From: a bacterium
Lineage (GTDB): Bacteria > JAHJDO01
DNA length: 6,740 nt
Direction: 5' to 3'
Assembly: GCA_030671985.1 (NCBI GenBank)
Contig: DAOVHI010000079.1
Location: forward strand, 1-6,740
Below are positions 1 to 6,740 of the stretch, one piece after another. Under the pieces are notes generated by a model that saw only the letters and a list, made by a program, of their open reading frames with translations, had not been told where the DNA came from and did not search any database. How positions within the stretch are numbered: position 1 is the stretch's first letter; every line of letters begins with the position of its first letter. The translations under genes and the position numbers were made by a program.

Positions 1-907
1 CAACAAACCATTTCCATTTTCCTGTTATGGTTTTTAGGCGATGAATATTTATATAATATTCTGTCTTCCCATCAAAGTGTTCTTGCAGATCAATGCTAAC
101 TTGTTTTAAATCATCAGGATGAATTTTATCTTCCCACCATTTAATATTTGGTTCCATTTCACCAAGCTTGTATCCTAAGTTTTGCGTCAGTATTTCATTA
201 TATGTTTCTTTACCAGATGGAATATCCCAATCCCACCAACCAATATTTGACCCTTGCGTTACCAGTTCTAATTGCTCAGTCTTTTGAATCAGTTTCTTTT
301 CCGCTTTCCTGCGCTCGGTGATGTCTTCGGATGTTATAATAGCGCCGCCAGAGAATGGAGCTATTACTATAGATAAAATTTTATCGTCATATTTTTGTTC
401 AGGAAACTTCTTTGGCTTGTCTAATTTGATACATTTCATCAATTCAGCATACATATCAGTCTTATGCTTTCCGGCGTAATCCTTATACATAACATCCCCA
501 ATATTGGGTAATTTATCGCCGGATTTTCTTCTTGCCAGATTGGACTTGACTACTCTTCCTTCAAGATCCACAATTGTGGTCTCTATGGGGTTGTAATTAA
601 ATAATGCCCAGTTAAACCCTTCCCTTTCCTGCAGCGTTTTTTCAGCTCGTCTTTGGGATTCTGATATCTTTCGCCCAAAGAATAATGTGATTAGTAATGT
701 GGTCAGAAAGAGCATGATATTGATTTTTAGCAGCTGCCTGACAGGTGCGTTGGTTTCAACTGCTTTACTTAATGCTTGAAATATATTAATTCCAATTTCA
801 TGACTGCAGAGATATGGGATAATATAGAATATTTGAATAATCAGTGACGCAGCTAATACTCCCACAAAAAGCAATATCAGTTTTGTTCTCCAGCTTAAGT
901 TATACAT
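1..907 (-). CDS. Membrane-anchored double-PAS sensor protein, 3' end outside window
   Basis: This is the N-terminal 302 residues of a signalling protein that runs off the left edge, so its output domain is not visible. From the ATG at 907 the order is: membrane segment 1 (about 8-31), a short outside loop of about 30 residues, membrane segment 2 (about 62-78), a linker, PAS domain 1 (about 95-195, ending in the usual IITSEDITERRKAEKKL linker), a short helix, and PAS domain 2 (about 211 onward, with the PAS_3-type WWEDKIHPDDL and RLKTITGKWKWFV segments). The outside loop is too small for a Cache sensor, so signals are probably read by the PAS domains in the cytoplasm. The start overlaps the stop of the upstream gene by 13 nt. 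A GGAG lies 12 nt before the ATG, which is far, so translation is probably coupled. PAS 1 resembles those in sensor histidine kinases of environmental bacteria, so a kinase output is my guess; a GGDEF output is also possible. Confidence 0.85.
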   Translation of the reverse strand, partial: MYNLSWRTKLILLFVGVLAASLIIQIFYIIPYLCSHEIGINIFQALSKAVETNAPVRQLLKINIMLFLTTLLITLFFGRKISESQRRAEKTLQEREGFNWALFNYNPIETTIVDLEGRVVKSNLARRKSGDKLPNIGDVMYKDYAGKHKTDMYAELMKCIKLDKPKKFPEQKYDDKILSIVIAPFSGGAIITSEDITERRKAEKKLIQKTEQLELVTQGSNIGWWDWDIPSGKETYNEILTQNLGYKLGEMEPNIKWWEDKIHPDDLKQVSIDLQEHFDGKTEYYINIHRLKTITGKWKWFV

Positions 908-1308
908 TTGCGCGGTAAACTCCGGATATTTGATCTCAATCTGTTTCGTCCTTTATCTTTTGCTTTATACATCAGATCATCGCACTCTTTCATCAACTCA
1001 TCAATATTATTTTGATGTTTGTAATTTGTAACACCAAGACTGACTGTAATGGTCAATTCTTGAGAGCCGATCTTTATGGGTTTATGTCCAATAACAACGC
1101 TATTTGCCAGCTGCTCAATTGCTTTCTTATGCGTTTTCAAGAAGTGTCGAATATGATTTGACCTTGATTTAGCAGTTGTTTCCAGATGAGCGAATATTGC
1201 TTTTTGCAAAATGTTTCTGGCGTTAATGTAGAAACTGAACATTGTGATCGTTGTAAGCGTTACAGCTACTATTAAAAATGCCAGTCCTATTTTATCAGAT
1301 ATTTTCAT
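895..1308 (-). CDS. Sensor/GGDEF hybrid remnant, probable internal deletion of a diguanylate cyclase
   Basis: This 137-residue protein joins two ends that normally lie hundreds of residues apart. Residues 1-74 look like the start of a membrane sensor: cytoplasmic MKISDK, a membrane segment at about 8-28, then the long helix that opens a Cache-type extracellular domain (AHLETTAKSRSNHIRHFLKT). Residues 76-125 look like the last part of a GGDEF domain: ELTITVSLGVT, then IDELMKECDDLMYKAKDKGRNRL, the usual terminal helix. The GG(D/E)EF active-site loop, the substrate-binding strands, the second membrane segment and most of the sensor domain are absent, so it should not make cyclic di-GMP. The reading frame is open across the join near 1080-1095. 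The start overlaps the dehydrogenase stop by 14 nt, and only a weak GGA precedes it. It may be a decayed gene, a small retained membrane peptide, or an assembly collapse. Confidence 0.7.
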   Translation of the reverse strand: MKISDKIGLAFLIVAVTLTTITMFSFYINARNILQKAIFAHLETTAKSRSNHIRHFLKTHKKAIEQLANSVVIGHKPIKIGSQELTITVSLGVTNYKHQNNIDELMKECDDLMYKAKDKGRNRLRSNIRSLPRKCIT

Positions 1309-2149
1309 TTTTTCCGTATTTTCTGTTTAAATAAATGCCTGCTAAAATATCAAGCAGTTTATCAGGAAAGAAACGCTTTAGATATGCAGCGAGGTAAGCC
1401 TCTTTAGTAACCAAATATCTTATTTTTGGTCTTTTACTCTCAAGAGCACGCTTAACCTTTTTATAAAAAACGTCGGGTTCTGGAATGTTCTTTTTTGTTT
1501 CTTTTGTCTGCCTGTATTTACCCATTTTTTCGTATATATCCTTGTAACGGCTGTTATCAGGAGGATGGACTTGATTTTGAAAGATGGATAAGGCGTTTTT
1601 ACTGAAGTCGCTTTTAATAGGACCGGGTTCAATGATGCTGATTTTTATGCCTGTATTTCTAAGCTCAAGTCTCAACGCATCGGAAAGCGCTTCAAGGGCA
1701 AATTTTGATGCTGAATAAGCTCCCATAAACGGCATGCTGAATTTTCCTACGGCAGAGCTTATATTAATAATACGACCTGTTTTGTTTTTGCGGAATATCG
1801 GAATTATTTGATTGGTAAGTTCATGCACTCCAAACACATTGATTTCAAACTGGTTTCGCATAGCGTCTCTTGTTACATCCTCAAGAGCTCCGGAGTATCC
1901 GCATCCGGCATTATTGATCAGCGCATACAATTTTCCATCCGTTTTTTTGGAAACATATTTAACTAGTTTTTCAATAGAATCGGAATCTGTGACATCAAGG
2001 TAATATGTATCAATTCCTTTGCTCTTTAGATTCTCAATATCCTGTTCTTTCCTTGCAGTTGCAAATACGTTCCATCCGTTCTTTTGCAAAGATTCAGCCG
2101 TATACAATCCAAGTCCGGACGAACATCCTGTAATCAAAACGGATTTCAT
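1295..2149 (-). CDS. YbbO-like short-chain dehydrogenase/reductase (SDR), NAD(P)-dependent
   Basis: A 284-residue classical SDR, probably a cytoplasmic NAD(P)-dependent oxidoreductase. Visible motifs are the dinucleotide-binding TGCSSGLG (8-15), an Arg-Lys after the second strand (TARKEQ, 31-36) that suggests NADP preference, NNAG (79-82), structural Asn104, catalytic Ser132, Tyr145 and Lys149 (YSASK), and EPGPIKSDF (174-182) after the active site. The C-terminal part, KRPKIRYLVTKEAYLAAYLKRF followed by a hydrophobic helix, closely recalls the E. coli YbbO family, which reduces aldehydes with NADPH; the physiological substrate here is unknown. The ATG overlaps the upstream stop as ATGA (4 nt), with an AAGG at spacing 8. 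The C-terminus beyond the core fold has a hydrophobic patch (about 251-273) that could contact membrane. All catalytic residues are present, so it should be active. Confidence 0.93.
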   Translation of the reverse strand: MKSVLITGCSSGLGLYTAESLQKNGWNVFATARKEQDIENLKSKGIDTYYLDVTDSDSIEKLVKYVSKKTDGKLYALINNAGCGYSGALEDVTRDAMRNQFEINVFGVHELTNQIIPIFRKNKTGRIINISSAVGKFSMPFMGAYSASKFALEALSDALRLELRNTGIKISIIEPGPIKSDFSKNALSIFQNQVHPPDNSRYKDIYEKMGKYRQTKETKKNIPEPDVFYKKVKRALESKRPKIRYLVTKEAYLAAYLKRFFPDKLLDILAGIYLNRKYGKNENI

Positions 2150-3213
2150 ACATTAAACCTTATATCAATTATATCTCCGTCTTCTACAATATAATCTTTG
2201 CCTTTAACATAGCATTTCCCGGCTTCTTTTACTTTTGCCTCTGCGCCAAAAGACACTAAATTTTCGTATTTAATAACCTGTGCTCTTATAAAGCCGCGCT
2301 GTAGATCTGTGTGAATCACGCCTGCCGCTTCAGGAGCAGTGGAATTTTTCCTAATCATCCATTCCCGAACTTCATCTTTGCCCACAGTAAAGAACGATAT
2401 TAGACCCAATGTCTTATAAAAGCATCTTGTCAGAGCGTTGACTGCCGGTTCTTCTATCCCAAGTTCAGAAAGAAAGTCTTTTTGCTCTTCTTCCGGAAGA
2501 GAGGCTATTTCTGATTCTATCTTGGCAGAAACCTGCATCACTCCAATTTTCTGCTTCTCGTATTTTTGCTTTACAGAGTCAAGAAGATTCGTATCCTTTA
2601 TATCTTCTTCTCCAATATTCAAAGCTATTACTATCGGTTTCATGGAAATAAACTGATACGCTAATATGAGTTTTTTTTCTTCCTCGCTAAGAGACATGGT
2701 TCTGAGAGGCAGTTCTTTCTCTAGATGGACTTTTAGTTTTGAAAGGATTTCTTTATCTTTTTCTTTCGCTGTATCTTTTTTTCTTGAAAGGTCTTTATCT
2801 ATTCTCTCAAGTCTCTTTTCTATAAATATCATATCATTCAAAATCAGTTCAGAATTAACTGTGTCTATATCCCGAATGGGATCAATTGACCCGTCAACAT
2901 GATAAACCGATTCGTCTTTAAATGAGCGGACTATATGGCAGAGCGCATCCACATCTGCTATCTTCGTAAAGATATCTCCGCTTGATACTGTTTCTTTTTC
3001 TATCTTAGGGAGGAGCGATATGTCTATTGTTGCAGGAACCTCGCTTTTTGGTGAATACATGGAAACAAGTTTGTCAAATCTAGGATCCTTTACGCTAACA
3101 ATGCCTGGAATTATGTCTTTTGAATTATCCGGCATTTTGGATTTTTGTTGTGTCAGAATTTTAAATAGAATCTTCTTCCCGACCTGAGGAAGCCCTATGA
3201 TTCCTATTTTCAT
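2146..3213 (-). CDS. YchF/OLA1-like protein with degenerate nucleotide-binding site and intact TGS domain
   Basis: A 355-residue relative of YchF (E. coli YchF is 363 residues), a ribosome-associated P-loop ATPase of the Obg family. The C-terminus is strongly conserved: a TGS/DUF933 domain at about 273-354 with AAGVIHTDLQRGFIRAQVI and GKDYIVEDGDIIDIRFNV. The middle helical region (about 120-190) is predicted coiled coil, and the family's unusual G4 NxxE is kept as NIGE (199-202). The P-loop, however, reads GLPQVGKK (7-14) where the family has GLPNVGKS, so the Mg-binding Ser/Thr is lost. The family's DIAGLV switch II motif is DISLLP (64-69), with its Gly gone, and the glycine-rich stretch after it is missing. 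I chose ATG 3213 because the family begins at MKxGIIGLP. The in-frame ATG at 3273 would place the promoter inside the gene. It is probably a divergent paralogue; whether it binds nucleotide is open. Confidence 0.85.
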   Translation of the reverse strand: MKIGIIGLPQVGKKILFKILTQQKSKMPDNSKDIIPGIVSVKDPRFDKLVSMYSPKSEVPATIDISLLPKIEKETVSSGDIFTKIADVDALCHIVRSFKDESVYHVDGSIDPIRDIDTVNSELILNDMIFIEKRLERIDKDLSRKKDTAKEKDKEILSKLKVHLEKELPLRTMSLSEEEKKLILAYQFISMKPIVIALNIGEEDIKDTNLLDSVKQKYEKQKIGVMQVSAKIESEIASLPEEEQKDFLSELGIEEPAVNALTRCFYKTLGLISFFTVGKDEVREWMIRKNSTAPEAAGVIHTDLQRGFIRAQVIKYENLVSFGAEAKVKEAGKCYVKGKDYIVEDGDIIDIRFNV

Positions 3214-3219
3214 ATCGCT

Positions 3220-3249
3220 ACTATAACAAAAATCGCTTGTTTTTGTCAA
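3220..3249 (-). promoter_or_regulatory. Sigma70-type promoter for the YchF-like operon, predicted leaderless
   Basis: On the minus strand, TTGACA (3249-3244) is followed after 18 nt by TATAGT (3225-3220), which matches the -10 consensus at five of six positions. Only six bases (AGCGAT) separate the -10 from the ATG at 3213, so the usual start point falls on the A of the ATG. No Shine-Dalgarno is present before this ATG, which fits a leaderless mRNA. Confidence 0.6.
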
Positions 3250-3266
3250 AGAAAGAGCATAGCCTA

Positions 3267-3295
3267 TTGACATTAGGCAGAATTGGCACTATCTT
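3267..3295 (+). promoter_or_regulatory. Sigma70-type promoter for the aminotransferase-uvrA unit
   Basis: A perfect -35 TTGACA (3267-3272) and a -10 TATCTT (3290-3295, four of six consensus bases) are separated by exactly 17 nt. The start point would be near 3302, giving a leader of about 22 nt before the GTG at 3324. Its -35 lies 17 bp from the -35 of the divergent promoter, so the two face away from each other and may share control. No operator-like repeat was obvious. Confidence 0.6.
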
Positions 3296-3310
3296 ATTCA
3301 TTCAAGTCTA

Positions 3311-3316
3311 AGGGAG
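3311..3316 (+). promoter_or_regulatory. Strong ribosome binding site deciding the GTG start of the aminotransferase
   Basis: AGGGAG lies seven bases before GTG 3324. No competing ATG has a comparable site, and the protein from the GTG aligns with the family N-terminus (a short lead-in, then YAVRDIML), so this sets the start. Confidence 0.75.
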
Positions 3317-3323
3317 AAAATTA

Positions 3324-4517
3324 GTGAATTCATATATCAAACCGGCTGAGAGAACAAAAAAGATTAAATATGCAGTTAGGGATATCATGCTAATAGTCGA
3401 AAAGGCAGCCTCTCATGGCAAGGAGATGCTTTATCTCAACATAGGCGACCCGATAAAATCCGATTTTAAAACGCCTCGTCATATTGTTGAGGCTGCATGC
3501 AATGCAATGAAGAATGGATTTACCGGATACTCTCCGTCATCCGGTATTGATGAGGCAATTGAAGCCGTCAAGAATGAAGCTGGCAGAAAAGGAATACGTA
3601 ATATTCAGGACATTTTTATCTCGAATGGAGGAAGCGAAGCTATTGAAATAGCATTAACAAGTCTTGTGAATCCCGATGAGAATGTGTTAGTTCCTTCACC
3701 CGGCTATCCGTTGTACACAGCAGTGCTGACAAAGCTTGGCGCGGGAATCAATCCATATTATCTGGATGAGGAGAATGACTGGCAGCCTGATATTAATGAC
3801 ATAAAAAGCAAAATAGATAAAAATACAAGAGCAATTATCCTTATAAATCCCAATAATCCGACAGGCGCAGTTTACACAAGAGAAACTCTTACCAAGATTG
3901 TTGATATTGCTCTTGAGCATAACCTCGTAATATTTTCCGATGAGATATATGACAAACTTGTTTTTGATGCTGAGGAGCATATCTCTACTGCCTGCATCTC
4001 AAAAGAAGCGTCTGTTCTTACTTTTGGCGGGCTTTCAAAGTCCTATCTGTCTCCGGGTCTGCGTATCGGATGGTGCGTTGTAAGCGGCAAAGAGGAGAAT
4101 TTGGGAGACTATTACAGAGCTATGCAGAAACTAACACGGGCAAGACTCTGCGCAAATCATCCTGAACAATACGCAATAAAGCCGGCTTTAGAGGGAGATC
4201 AATCACATATAAAAGAAGCAAATACAAAGCTTAAACAAAGAGCGGATATTACATACCAAATGCTCAATACTATTCCGAACATCAGCTGTGTAAAACCAAG
4301 GGGAGCTTTTTATGCGTTTCCTAAAATAGATGTAGCAGTATCGGACCTGAAATTTGTTTCTGATCTAATCTATGAAACAGGCGTTGTTGTTGTCCATGGC
4401 GGGGGATTTGGTCAAAAACAGGGAACAAAACATTTCAGGATTGTTTTCTTGCCGGAAGAGAATGTCTTAAGAGAGGCGTATGAAAAGATTGGGCAATTCA
4501 TGACCAGGTATGAATAG
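3324..4517 (+). CDS. Class I/II PLP-dependent aminotransferase, alanine/aspartate type
   Basis: A 397-residue fold-type I aminotransferase that should move an amino group between an amino acid and a 2-oxo acid in the cytoplasm. Motifs are complete: LNIGDP (38-43) at the substrate side, [12 protein letters not shown] (100-111) for the cofactor phosphate, SPGYPLY (125-131) with the ring-stacking aromatic, NPNNPTG (175-181) with Asn178, SDEIYD (205-210) with Asp206 and Tyr209, [13 protein letters not shown] with the PLP Lys239 and phosphate-binding Arg247, and FRIVF with Arg372 for the substrate carboxylate. The pattern [11 protein letters not shown] and the overall layout recall the Pyrococcus-type alanine aminotransferase, so alanine/2-oxoglutarate is my favoured guess; aspartate or aromatic substrates cannot be excluded. 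It starts at GTG with a strong ribosome binding site. It shares eight bases with uvrA, and the two are probably cotranscribed though functionally unrelated. Confidence 0.92.
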   Translation: MNSYIKPAERTKKIKYAVRDIMLIVEKAASHGKEMLYLNIGDPIKSDFKTPRHIVEAACNAMKNGFTGYSPSSGIDEAIEAVKNEAGRKGIRNIQDIFISNGGSEAIEIALTSLVNPDENVLVPSPGYPLYTAVLTKLGAGINPYYLDEENDWQPDINDIKSKIDKNTRAIILINPNNPTGAVYTRETLTKIVDIALEHNLVIFSDEIYDKLVFDAEEHISTACISKEASVLTFGGLSKSYLSPGLRIGWCVVSGKEENLGDYYRAMQKLTRARLCANHPEQYAIKPALEGDQSHIKEANTKLKQRADITYQMLNTIPNISCVKPRGAFYAFPKIDVAVSDLKFVSDLIYETGVVVVHGGGFGQKQGTKHFRIVFLPEENVLREAYEKIGQFMTRYE

Positions 4518-6684
4518 CAACAGTATAATAATCAAGGGCGCCCGCCAGCATAATCTTAAAAACATAGATCTGGAAATTCCGCGAAACAAACTTGTTGTTA
4601 TTACAGGTTTGAGCGGTTCGGGAAAATCCTCTCTGGCTTTTGATACCATCTATGCGGAGGGACAGAGAAGGTATGTAGAAAGCCTGTCTTCTTATGCGCG
4701 TCAGTTTCTTGAACAGATGGATAAACCTGATGTTGACTATATTGGCGGACTTTCTCCTGCTATCTCTATTGAACAAAGAACCTCTGCAAGAAATCCACGT
4801 TCAACAGTCGGAACGGTAACAGAGATATATGATTATCTAAGAGTATTGTTTTCGCGAATAGGTGAAGTGTCCTGCTATAAATGCGGAAGAGCAATTAAAC
4901 GTCAAACTTCCCAGCAAATCGTTGACAAGATTATGAAGCTCCCTCAGTCTTCTAAAATTATGCTTATGTCTCCAATGGTAAGAGGAAGGAAAGGGGAATA
5001 TAGCGCGCTTTTTGAAGATATAGAAAAAAAGGGATTTGTAAGACTCAGAGTTGATGGGAACATCCATAATGTGGAAGACGAGATAAAACTCAATAAAAAC
5101 AAAAAACACAACATTGAAGTTGTTGTGGACAGACTTGTTGCAAAACCGGATATCAAATCACGGCTTACTGATTCTGTAGAAACCGCTCTGAAACTGGGTG
5201 AAGGCTTAATTTTGGTATGTGTTGACGATAAGAAAGATATCCTGTTCAGTGAGCATTTTGCGTGTATTAAGTGCGAAATAAATTACTCTGAATTCACACC
5301 TCGTATGTTCTCATTCAACAGTCCATACGGCGCATGCAAAACATGTAACGGACTAGGCAGAAAGATGGAGGTTGATCCTGACCTGATCGTACCTGATAAA
5401 AATTTATCCATCAATGAAGGCGCAATTGTCTCATGGAGTGATCCGATAACAACAAGACGCCATCGCTGGAAAGCAGCAACAAAAAGATATTTGTTTCAGA
5501 TGCTGGAGACAGTTGCCGATTACTATAATATAGACCTTGATGCGCCATTTAAGAATTTGAGCAAAGACCATCGAAATATGATTCTATACGGCACAGAGGA
5601 AAAACTGGATTTTAAATTGCGGCTCAGACGCAGGATACACAAACACAGAATGAAATTTGAGGGAGTAATTAACAACCTTGAGAGAAGATGGAGCCAAACT
5701 GATTCTGAATATGTAAAGTCGGAAATCTACAATAAATACATGAGAGTCAGATTATGTCCCGAATGCAAAGGCGCAAGGCTTTCCCCTCAGAGTCTTGCTG
5801 TAACGATCAATAAGAAATCAATAGCGAAAATATGTTCTTTATCAATCAAATCCGCTGTCCGATTCTTTAATAATTTACGTTTGGGCAAAACGGAAAAACT
5901 TATTGCGCGTGATATCTTAAAAGAAGTCAGTAACCGATTAGGATTTCTCTCAAATGTAGGACTTGACTATATTACCCTAGACAGAACAGCGCAGACCCTT
6001 TCAGGAGGAGAAGGAGAGAGGATCAGGCTTGCTACACAAATTGGTTCAAGTCTTGTGGGGGTATTGTATGTTCTAGACGAACCAAGTATTGGGCTTCACC
6101 AGAGAGATAATACTAAATTATTAAAAACATTAACAAGTTTGCGCGATCTTGGAAATACGGTTATTGTCGTAGAACATGACGAACAAACAATAAGGAATGC
6201 GGATTATGTGATAGATCTTGGTCCCGGAGCCGGCATTCACGGCGGTCGTCTTGTAGCGTGCGGCAGGCCGGAAGAAATAATTAAAAACAAGCGTTCTATT
6301 ACAGGTAAATATTTGTCAGGAGAAGTCAAGATTAATGTACCTAAACAAAGAAGAAAACCAACTGAAAAACAGCTTAAAATACTTGGGGCATGTGAACATA
6401 ATTTAAAAAAGATAAACGTAAATATTCCTCTAGGATTATTAGTCTGTATTTCAGGAGTATCCGGCTCCGGTAAGAGCACGCTGGTTGACGAAACACTATA
6501 TAGAGCACTGGCTCAAACGCTGTACGGTTCAAAAGAAAAGCCGGGTAAACATGTTGACATTAAAGGTTTTTCTCAAATAGATAAAGTTGCAAACATTACT
6601 CAGTCGCCAATAGGCAGAACCCCTCGATCTAATCCTGCTACATATACTCCAGTTCTATCCTGGCAGGATGTCCAGTTTTGTTGA
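4510..6684 (+). CDS. uvrA: UvrA, excinuclease ABC subunit A, truncated after the second Walker A
   Basis: UvrA is the damage-recognition ATPase of nucleotide excision repair; it forms a dimer that loads UvrB. Full-length proteins are about 940 residues, while this frame has 724. Present are Walker A1 GLSGSGKS (33-40), the UvrB-binding and insertion region with an extra CxxC (122-125), a zinc module C252-C255-C276-C279, CPEC (416-419), the first signature [12 protein letters not shown] (497-508), Walker [14 protein letters not shown] (518-530), the H-loop region VVEHDEQT (553-560), and Walker A2 GVSGSGKST (649-657). The match ends after [13 protein letters not shown] (701-713); the family continues with a Gly-Val/Val-Phe stretch, but here comes [11 protein letters not shown] and a stop. 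Missing are the second zinc module, the second signature and the second Walker B, so this product should not support repair. Start: a TGA at 4501-4503 in this frame and no good ribosome binding site, so translation probably couples to the overlapping upstream stop. The signature varies from the more usual GGEAQR. Confidence 0.93.
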   Translation: MNSNSIIIKGARQHNLKNIDLEIPRNKLVVITGLSGSGKSSLAFDTIYAEGQRRYVESLSSYARQFLEQMDKPDVDYIGGLSPAISIEQRTSARNPRSTVGTVTEIYDYLRVLFSRIGEVSCYKCGRAIKRQTSQQIVDKIMKLPQSSKIMLMSPMVRGRKGEYSALFEDIEKKGFVRLRVDGNIHNVEDEIKLNKNKKHNIEVVVDRLVAKPDIKSRLTDSVETALKLGEGLILVCVDDKKDILFSEHFACIKCEINYSEFTPRMFSFNSPYGACKTCNGLGRKMEVDPDLIVPDKNLSINEGAIVSWSDPITTRRHRWKAATKRYLFQMLETVADYYNIDLDAPFKNLSKDHRNMILYGTEEKLDFKLRLRRRIHKHRMKFEGVINNLERRWSQTDSEYVKSEIYNKYMRVRLCPECKGARLSPQSLAVTINKKSIAKICSLSIKSAVRFFNNLRLGKTEKLIARDILKEVSNRLGFLSNVGLDYITLDRTAQTLSGGEGERIRLATQIGSSLVGVLYVLDEPSIGLHQRDNTKLLKTLTSLRDLGNTVIVVEHDEQTIRNADYVIDLGPGAGIHGGRLVACGRPEEIIKNKRSITGKYLSGEVKINVPKQRRKPTEKQLKILGACEHNLKKINVNIPLGLLVCISGVSGSGKSTLVDETLYRALAQTLYGSKEKPGKHVDIKGFSQIDKVANITQSPIGRTPRSNPATYTPVLSWQDVQFC
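6657..6669. repeat. 13-bp near-perfect palindrome just past the uvrA breakpoint, flanked by CCAGTT direct repeats
   Basis: ATCCTG, a single G, then CAGGAT: six-base arms around one base. CCAGTT occurs on both sides, at 6649-6654 and 6672-6677. It lies within ten bases of where uvrA stops matching its family. This could be an element end or recombinase-type site, or chance. Confidence 0.5.
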
Positions 6685-6696
6685 ATCTTGCTAGTC

Positions 6697-6716
6697 TTAA
6701 TTGCTTCGTCAATTAA
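6697..6716. repeat. Inverted repeat / hairpin, 7-bp stem
   Basis: TTAATTG, loop CTTCGT, then CAATTAA. The stem is AT-rich and no T-run follows, so it is not a standard terminator. It may belong to whatever sequence was joined to uvrA here. Confidence 0.4.
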
Positions 6717-6740
6717 TGTTTGAGGAAATGGAGAAGTTGA

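Larger units (their letters stand above)
6649..6740. other. Sequence unrelated to uvrA after the breakpoint
   Basis: From 6649 no frame on the plus strand continues the UvrA family. The first 36 bases only supply the foreign tail [11 protein letters not shown] and the stop at 6682-6684. On the minus strand a frame stays open from the window edge through the join into uvrA for about 47 codons, but its peptide matches nothing I recognise. It may be the end of an inserted element, a rearranged locus or a chimeric join. The window ends before this can be told. Confidence 0.6.

Noticed and set aside
1420-2003. Open frames of 63-70 codons inside the dehydrogenase
   Set aside because: They lie within a gene with complete SDR motifs and show no domain of their own.
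2438-2902. Plus-strand open frames opposite the YchF-like gene
   Set aside because: Ser/Phe-rich translations that mirror Lys/Glu-rich coding on the other strand, with no ribosome binding site or motif.
3211-3273. Longer start for the YchF-like gene at ATG 3273
   Set aside because: It adds 20 residues with no family match, has no Shine-Dalgarno, and places both promoter boxes inside the coding region.
4467-5156. Minus-strand open frames opposite the 5' part of uvrA
   Set aside because: Antisense shadows of a strongly conserved gene; no initiation signals or recognisable product.
6697-6716. Intrinsic terminator after uvrA
   Set aside because: The stem is AT-rich and no T-run follows on either strand.
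6599-6740. Minus-strand open frame of about 47 codons crossing the uvrA junction, with a piece reading FPQTLIDEAI faintly like the start of IS1595-type transposases
   Set aside because: The resemblance stops after ten residues, the zinc-ribbon that should follow is absent, and the frame runs into genuine uvrA sequence, so I do not call a transposase.

Overview
The window is AT-rich bacterial DNA with two divergent gene clusters either side of a short intergenic region at about 3214-3323. The style suggests an uncultivated or environmental anaerobe: PAS sensor proteins, tight overlapping genes, an archaeal-like alanine-type aminotransferase and a second, atypical YchF-like protein. The first PAS domain resembles sensor proteins I associate with Omnitrophota, Planctomycetota and Desulfobacterota-like genomes. 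That placement is from memory and weak; no rRNA or tRNA is present to settle it.

Minus-strand cluster, read right to left: a YchF/OLA1-like protein with a degenerate nucleotide-binding site (3213-2146), a YbbO-like short-chain dehydrogenase (2149-1295), a 137-residue hybrid of a sensor N-terminus and the tail of a GGDEF domain (1308-895), and a membrane-anchored double-PAS sensor that runs off the left edge (907-1). Neighbours overlap by 4, 14 and 13 nt, so they are probably one translationally coupled transcript. A good sigma70-type promoter sits so close to the first gene that its predicted start point is the A of the ATG, which implies a leaderless mRNA.

Plus-strand cluster: a class I/II PLP aminotransferase (3324-4517) with its own TTGACA-N17-TATCTT promoter, a strong Shine-Dalgarno and a GTG start. 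It overlaps uvrA by 8 nt (starts 4510). UvrA is intact through its first ABC module and second Walker A, then stops matching the family at about 6648, just after the conserved [13 protein letters not shown] segment. The last 92 bases look unrelated to uvrA and carry a 13-bp near-palindrome and a hairpin, so uvrA is either disrupted here or joined to foreign sequence by misassembly.

The genes do not form an evident single pathway. The main points for a second look are the degenerate YchF paralogue, the internally deleted GGDEF protein, the uvrA breakpoint and the leaderless divergent promoter. I saw no convincing new defence or mobile system, CRISPR array or RNA gene.
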